Shown: positions 60,120 to 64,000 of the stretch, one piece after another | Position numbering within the stretch: the stretch's first letter is position 1 | Layout: each line of letters opens with the position of its first letter | Source of the DNA: Mongoliibacter ruber | GTDB taxonomy: Bacteria; Bacteroidota; Bacteroidia; Cytophagales; Cyclobacteriaceae | Reading direction: 5' to 3' | DNA: 64,000 nucleotides | Assembly: GCF_003003005.1 (NCBI RefSeq) | Contig: NZ_PVTR01000012.1 | Location: 1-64,000, forward strand | Notes under the pieces: model-generated | Told to the model about the DNA's origin: nothing | The model's database searches: none | Seen by the model: only the letters and a program-made list of their open reading frames with translations | Translations under genes and position numbers: made by a program

Positions 60120-60725
60120 ATGAAAAAAATGAGACTATTTATCGCCGCTTTTGCTGTGATTTTCTTTTTTGCCAACAATGAAAATTCCTTTGCTCAAATT
60201 CAAGCCCCTGCTCCTAGCCCGGCAGCTACCGTATCTCAGGTAGTAGGCTTCACCAAGATTAGCTTAGACTATTCCTCTCCAGCTGTCAAAGGCAGAAAAG
60301 TTTTTGGAGAAATGGAAAAATATGGCACTCCATGGAGAGCTGGCGCAAATGCGGCCACTATTATTGAATTTTCAACATCTGTCAATATCGGTGGCACCAA
60401 CCTTCGACCAGGAAAGTATTCCATTTTTATCACTCCAAATGAATCAGGTGATTGGACTTTTCACTTCAATTCTAAAGGGAACACAGTATTTGCCTATATG
60501 AAAGATGGCAAAATCGACATGGATGCCCTTTCAAAAGACTTGGCTGTATCTGTAAATGCAACTCCTGAAATGCTGGATAAAACCAAGGAGAGACTACAGT
60601 ACTACATTTCTGCGGAAGACAATAAAGTCGCAAAAGTGAGCATGGCATGGGAAAATGTAAAAGTTTCCTTCATGGTAGACACACAGGTAGACCAAAAAAT
60701 GGACGCTTTCAAGGCAGCATTTTAA
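60120..60725 (+). CDS. DUF2911 secreted protein
   Basis: This 201-residue product has a signal peptide of about 25 residues (ending FAQ). The DUF2911 pattern follows: QAPAPSPAATVSQVVG with a proline/alanine stretch, ISLDYSSPAVKGRKVFGEM, WRAGANAATIIEFS, GKYSIFITPNESGDWTFHF. DUF2911 proteins are periplasmic or secreted in Bacteroidota and of unknown activity. It is followed by a terminator-like hairpin. Confidence 0.9.
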   Translation: MKKMRLFIAAFAVIFFFANNENSFAQIQAPAPSPAATVSQVVGFTKISLDYSSPAVKGRKVFGEMEKYGTPWRAGANAATIIEFSTSVNIGGTNLRPGKYSIFITPNESGDWTFHFNSKGNTVFAYMKDGKIDMDALSKDLAVSVNATPEMLDKTKERLQYYISAEDNKVAKVSMAWENVKVSFMVDTQVDQKMDAFKAAF

Positions 60726-60747
60726 TGTTAAACTATCAATGAATATG

Positions 60748-60771
60748 AAGGGAGGCTGCAGGGTCTCCCTT
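60748..60771 (+). terminator. Terminator of the DUF2911 gene
   Basis: A 7-bp stem, AAGGGAG/CTCCCTT, has a 10-nt GC-rich loop and is followed by a T run. It lies about 23 nt beyond the stop codon. Confidence 0.65.
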
Positions 60772-60815
60772 TTTTGTTGGCCTAAATTGATTATCTTCAT
60801 CAAAAAACCATAAGG

Positions 60816-61283
60816 ATGGAGAAGCTAAGAATTTCAACTGCCTTGCAAATCAGCGCAAAAGCTGAGGCTATTTTTAAAGCCATCATTGACCCAGAATTGA
60901 TGAAAAACTATTTTATCACCAATGGTTCTGCGCCAATGGAAAAAGGTGAAACAGTCTATTGGGAATTCCCGGAATTCCCCGGAGCTTTCCCTGTAAGGGT
61001 GAAGGAGGTCATAGAAAACCGCATTATCAAATTCGAATGGGACGGAGATACTCATCCTCTATATGTAGAAATACGGCTGGAGCCAAGCCTTGAAGGTGAA
61101 GCTACTGTGGTCTATGTGGAAGAATCAGAAATGGACTTAAACCCCGAAGGCATCAAATGGCTCAAAGGCAATACAGCTGGATGGGCCAACTTCCTTGCTT
61201 GCCTTAAAGCTTACATAGAACATGGCATCAACTTGCGAAAAGGAGGTTTTGATTTTATGAGGCAGCAAAATCCGGAGAATTAA
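60816..61283 (+). CDS. SRPBCC/AHSA1-like domain protein
   Basis: This 155-residue single-domain protein has the AHSA1/START-like pattern: ISAKAEAIFKAIIDPELMKNYF near the N-terminus, a beta-rich core around GAFPVRVKEVIENRIIKFEW, and a C-terminal helix, GWANFLACLKAYIEHG. Such domains bind hydrophobic ligands in a cavity. No signal peptide was seen. It is co-oriented with DUF2911 and DUF4199 genes. Confidence 0.88.
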   Translation: MEKLRISTALQISAKAEAIFKAIIDPELMKNYFITNGSAPMEKGETVYWEFPEFPGAFPVRVKEVIENRIIKFEWDGDTHPLYVEIRLEPSLEGEATVVYVEESEMDLNPEGIKWLKGNTAGWANFLACLKAYIEHGINLRKGGFDFMRQQNPEN

Positions 61284-61322
61284 ACAGGATTATTTATACT
61301 TTTATATATAAGCACCCACTTT

Positions 61323-61814
61323 ATGAAGAACCTCAAAATCGAAATCAAATGGACCTTGGTTTTTATCCTTATGCAGCTGTCATGGTTCTATATAGAAAAA
61401 TGGACAGGTCTTCATGATCGCCACATAGAACAGCATGCTTTTTACACCAACTTTGTAGCGATTTTCGCCTTTGTCATTTACACTTTGGCATTGTTTGACA
61501 AGCGTGAAAATGACTTAAATGGAATAATGACCTATTGGCAGGGATTCAAAACAGGTCTTTGGATAACCTTGTTTGTGACTATTTTGACTCCACTTACACA
61601 ATATCTCGTTTCTTTCTGGATCAGTCCTGAATACTTCGATAATATGATCGCCTTCAGCGTACAACAAGGTGAAATGACGCAAAAGGAAGCAGAGGAATAT
61701 TTTGAATTCAAGAATTATTTAATTCTAAGTACTGTCTTTGCTCCAGTGGCCGGCGTTTTCACTTCAGCGATCGTGGCCATTTTCACCAGAAAAAAGAAGG
61801 TTTCCACGGCCTAA
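61323..61814 (+). CDS. DUF4199 membrane protein
   Basis: This 163-residue protein has about four hydrophobic segments (IKWTLVFILMQLSWFYIE, FVAIFAFVIYTLALF, FKTGLWITLFVTILTPL, LSTVFAPVAGVFTSAIVAIF) and a charged cytoplasmic region with EMTQKEAEEYFEFKNY, as in DUF4199. The function is unknown. It starts 39 nt after the SRPBCC gene. Confidence 0.85.
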   Translation: MKNLKIEIKWTLVFILMQLSWFYIEKWTGLHDRHIEQHAFYTNFVAIFAFVIYTLALFDKRENDLNGIMTYWQGFKTGLWITLFVTILTPLTQYLVSFWISPEYFDNMIAFSVQQGEMTQKEAEEYFEFKNYLILSTVFAPVAGVFTSAIVAIFTRKKKVSTA

Positions 61815-61911
61815 CTCACGCAACTTTTGAAATTTCTTGAAAGGAAGTAAAATAAAATAAACATAAAAGTTTAACTTGGTTCTTGAAAAATTTTCAGTAA
61901 CCCAAACCTTT

Positions 61912-63378
61912 ATGAAACCTCCCCGCAAATCAAGCACAGGACAATCCCGAAGAGATTTTATCAAAAATGCTGCTTTGGCTTCCTCTGTTTTTATTGTTCC
62001 AAGACATGTATTGGGTGGAGTGGGATTTACAGCCCCTTCGGACCAACTTAATCTTGCCGCCATCGGTTCGGGTGGCAAGGGTATCTCAGATATCAAAAAT
62101 GCGGCTGTCAATGGCCGAGAAAGAGTCATTGCACTTTGTGATGTAGATTTCTCGGGATCGGCCAAGCAATCCGCGGAAAACTTCCCAAAAGCCAAGCTCT
62201 ATGCCGATTATAGAGAGATGTTGGATAATGAAAAAGACATAGATGCCGTCACCATCTCCACACCTGACCATGTCCATGGTCCGGCTGCCAAATATGCCAT
62301 GGAAAGAGGCAAACACGTCTATGTACAAAAACCACTTACGCATAATATCCGTGAAGCCAGGTTATTGACCCAAATGGCCCGAGACCAAAAAGTTGTTACC
62401 CAAATGGGTAATCAGGGTGGTTCTAACCCACTATTGAACATGGTGCAGGATTGGGTTGACTCCGGAAAACTAGGCAAAATCTCAAAAGTACAAGTGTGGA
62501 CCAACAGACCTGTTTGGCCTCAGGGATTCGCCTTTCCTCAACCAGAACCCAGCAAAAAACCAGAAGAGTTGGATTGGAACCTTTGGTTAGGTCCAGCTCC
62601 CGAAATAGGATACACACCAAACCTTCACCCCTTCAATTGGAGAGGATGGTGGGATTATGGTACAGGGGCTCTTGGAGATGTAGGATGTCACTTGATTGAC
62701 ATTCCTTTCCGTACCCTTGGATTGAATTATCCCAAAAGTGCGGAATGTAGCGTAGGTACAGTTTTTTCTAGAATGTGGACTCCTGATTATAATCCAGAGG
62801 GTGCACCAGCTTCCTCCTTCATCACGCTTCACTTTGGAGCCACTGACAAGAGTCAATCCCCAATCGAAATGACTTGGAGTGATGGAGGAATCAGACCATC
62901 GCATCCTGACATTATTCCTGCAGACCATGATATTGGCGGTGCCAATTCGGCAAATGGTGTCTTGATCATCGGCGAAAAAGGTATCATCTCTACAAATATC
63001 AATGACAGTTCACCTTTGATGCCCAAGCTATATCTCAATGACGGAACTACTGACTTTGGGCCTGAAAAAGAGCCAAATGACGAGCCGGAATACGGACATC
63101 AACGCAAATGGGTGGATGCCATCAAAGCAGGATATGGCAGCGATGAGCACAAAGGTCTGACTTCTTCCTTTGATTACGCAGGCCCAATGACGGAAACCGT
63201 TTTGATGGGCAACTTAGCCATCAGAAGCTATATGCTGAGAAGGGAAAATAGCAACGGACAGATGGAGTTTTTCGGAAGACGCAAGTTGCTTTGGGATGGA
63301 GAAAATATGCGCATCACCAATTTGGAAGAAGCCAACCAGTTTGTCGGTAGAGAATACCGTCCGGGATTTGAAGTTTAA
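61912..63378 (+). CDS. Tat-exported Gfo/Idh/MocA-family oxidoreductase
   Basis: This product of 488 residues starts at ATG 61912, where a twin-arginine signal begins (SRRDFIKNAALASSV, RR at 13-14); the frame is open for a little further upstream. The Rossmann half has LNLAAIGSGGKG and ITISTPDHVHGPAAKYAMER; QKP replaces the usual EKP in VYVQKPLTHNI. The C-terminal half is the family's substrate domain (GTGALGDVGCHLIDIPF). Such exported enzymes act on sugars or inositols in the periplasm. It is probably monocistronic, with a terminator just downstream. Confidence 0.92.
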   Translation: MKPPRKSSTGQSRRDFIKNAALASSVFIVPRHVLGGVGFTAPSDQLNLAAIGSGGKGISDIKNAAVNGRERVIALCDVDFSGSAKQSAENFPKAKLYADYREMLDNEKDIDAVTISTPDHVHGPAAKYAMERGKHVYVQKPLTHNIREARLLTQMARDQKVVTQMGNQGGSNPLLNMVQDWVDSGKLGKISKVQVWTNRPVWPQGFAFPQPEPSKKPEELDWNLWLGPAPEIGYTPNLHPFNWRGWWDYGTGALGDVGCHLIDIPFRTLGLNYPKSAECSVGTVFSRMWTPDYNPEGAPASSFITLHFGATDKSQSPIEMTWSDGGIRPSHPDIIPADHDIGGANSANGVLIIGEKGIISTNINDSSPLMPKLYLNDGTTDFGPEKEPNDEPEYGHQRKWVDAIKAGYGSDEHKGLTSSFDYAGPMTETVLMGNLAIRSYMLRRENSNGQMEFFGRRKLLWDGENMRITNLEEANQFVGREYRPGFEV

Positions 63379-63398
63379 CCTAAGATATAATGACTTTC

Positions 63399-63424
63399 AC
63401 CCGGCAGCCAATTGGTTGCCGGGT
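63399..63424 (+). terminator. Terminator of the Gfo/Idh/MocA gene
   Basis: A 12-bp stem with one mismatch (ACCCGGCAGCCA/TGGTTGCCGGGT) has a 2-nt loop and is followed by TTTTTAATTTT. It lies about 20 nt beyond the stop codon. Confidence 0.85.
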
Positions 63425-63447
63425 TTTTAATTTTAAGCCTTTATTGC

Positions 63448-63849
63448 ATGAAACAAGTCTTGAATCAAATCACTTTGGTAGTCAGGGATTACGACGAAGC
63501 AATCACTTTTTATACCCAAAAACTCAACTTTGAATTACTCGAAGACACCCCTCTTTCTGATAGCAAAAGGTGGGTAAGAGTGAGACCTCCAGGAGGCGAG
63601 GGCTGTTCTCTTTTATTGGCAAAAGCAGTGAATAAGGAGCAAATCGCAAGTATCGGTAATCAGACTGGAGGAAGGGTTTTTCTTTTTTTATACACCGACA
63701 ACATAGATAGAGACCTTAAGCACCTCTTAGCAGAAAACGTTAAAATCAAAAGAGGTCTTAGTGAAGAAAGCTATGGCAAGGTTTTGGTTTTTGAAGACCT
63801 TTATGGCAATCTCTGGGATTTGATTCAGCCATTAGAAACCAACCTTTAA
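63448..63849 (+). CDS. VOC-family (glyoxalase-like) protein
   Basis: This 133-residue protein is of the vicinal-oxygen-chelate superfamily. It starts at ATG 63448, the start of LNQITLVVRDYDEAITFYTQ; the frame is open upstream. It shows the paired beta-alpha-beta pattern: TFYTQKLNFELLEDTPL, CSLLLAKAVN, and the last strand VFEDLYGNLWDLIQP carrying the glutamate/asparagine region where metals are bound. The substrate is unknown. It is 11 nt upstream of the next gene, and possibly co-transcribed with it. Confidence 0.9.
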   Translation: MKQVLNQITLVVRDYDEAITFYTQKLNFELLEDTPLSDSKRWVRVRPPGGEGCSLLLAKAVNKEQIASIGNQTGGRVFLFLYTDNIDRDLKHLLAENVKIKRGLSEESYGKVLVFEDLYGNLWDLIQPLETNL

Positions 63850-63860
63850 TCGATTTGCCT

Positions 63861-64000
63861 ATGTCAATTCAACACCCAGCAAACCCTGAACTATGGCAAG
63901 GAAGAAATTCCCAAGAAATTGAATATTGGCACCAAGCGATCAATTTTGAAACATCAGCAGGTAAAAAGCAGGTTGCACTTTTGGGCTACTGCGGAGATGA
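63861..64000 (+). CDS. hutG: Probable formimidoylglutamase (arginase family), 5' part
   Basis: The gene begins at ATG 63861 and runs off the window after about 46 residues. Its product starts MSIQHPANPELWQGRNSQEI and includes WHQAINF and QVALLGYCGD, which resemble the N-terminus of arginase-family formimidoylglutamases. In those, this region leads into an (A/V)LxGxxxDEGVRRN loop. Only the first strand is visible, so the call is tentative. Such enzymes release formamide and glutamate in histidine degradation. Confidence 0.55.
   Translation, partial: MSIQHPANPELWQGRNSQEIEYWHQAINFETSAGKKQVALLGYCGD

Overview
The window is chromosomal DNA of a member of the Bacteroidota, most likely a gliding-type Cytophagales bacterium (inference). 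The signs are a SusC/SusD pair, three giant secreted proteins with the type IX secretion 'type B' (CHU_C/gliding-motility) C-terminal domain beside a PorP/SprF protein, many Bacteroidota-type lipoproteins, a TAnnTTTG promoter element and moderately AT-rich DNA. No rRNA, tRNA, CRISPR array or prophage was seen.

Region 1 (1-5400) is accessory DNA. It opens with the 5' part of a group II intron on the minus strand. Next comes an 879-nt gene cassette bounded by two 131-nt attC-like sites. The cassette carries a HigB-type toxin broken by an amber codon and an intact HigA-type antitoxin, behind a palindromic operator. It is followed by a superfamily 2 helicase with two membrane helices and a probable frameshift near its start. 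An unknown acidic protein then lies between two copies of a dispersed intergenic repeat; a third copy lies 40 kb away at 45919-46090, behind a MntA/HepT toxin-antitoxin pair.

Region 2 (5661-12736) holds a secreted amidohydrolase, two outer-membrane beta-barrel candidates, an NTF2-like protein, a stand-alone CheB methylesterase and two unknown envelope proteins. Region 3 (12857-22734) holds katG, cysS, an M28 peptidase, a LacI regulator, galM, galK and an MFS sugar transporter. The LacI-galM-galK-MFS group looks like a small sugar-utilisation unit, but galT and galE are not present.

Region 4 (22885-36954) is a surface-protein locus: three paralogous T9SS cargo proteins of 914, 1191 and 1878 residues, with yaaA co-transcribed behind the largest, and a divergent sprF-like gene. 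Region 5 (36967-45121) is housekeeping: an M48 protease, pgi, a lipoprotein, a fumarylacetoacetase gene and valS. Region 6 (45141-51705) mixes small accessory modules: MntA/HepT, a lipoprotein with a HExxH motif, a DUF4349 protein, a DUF2975/XRE pair, an antitoxin-like relic with a stop at codon 3, and an unusual single ORF joining a phosphoribosyltransferase, a twin-arginine-like segment and an aldo/keto reductase.

Region 7 (51743-58657) has an orphan OmpR-type response regulator divergent from susC-susD and an exported tyrosine phosphatase. Region 8 (58707-64000) carries a ferredoxin-reductase-like flavoprotein, yjdM, several small DUF proteins, a Tat-exported Gfo/Idh/MocA oxidoreductase, a VOC protein and the start of a probable formimidoylglutamase. 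Gene functions come from motifs and remembered family resemblance; no database search was run.
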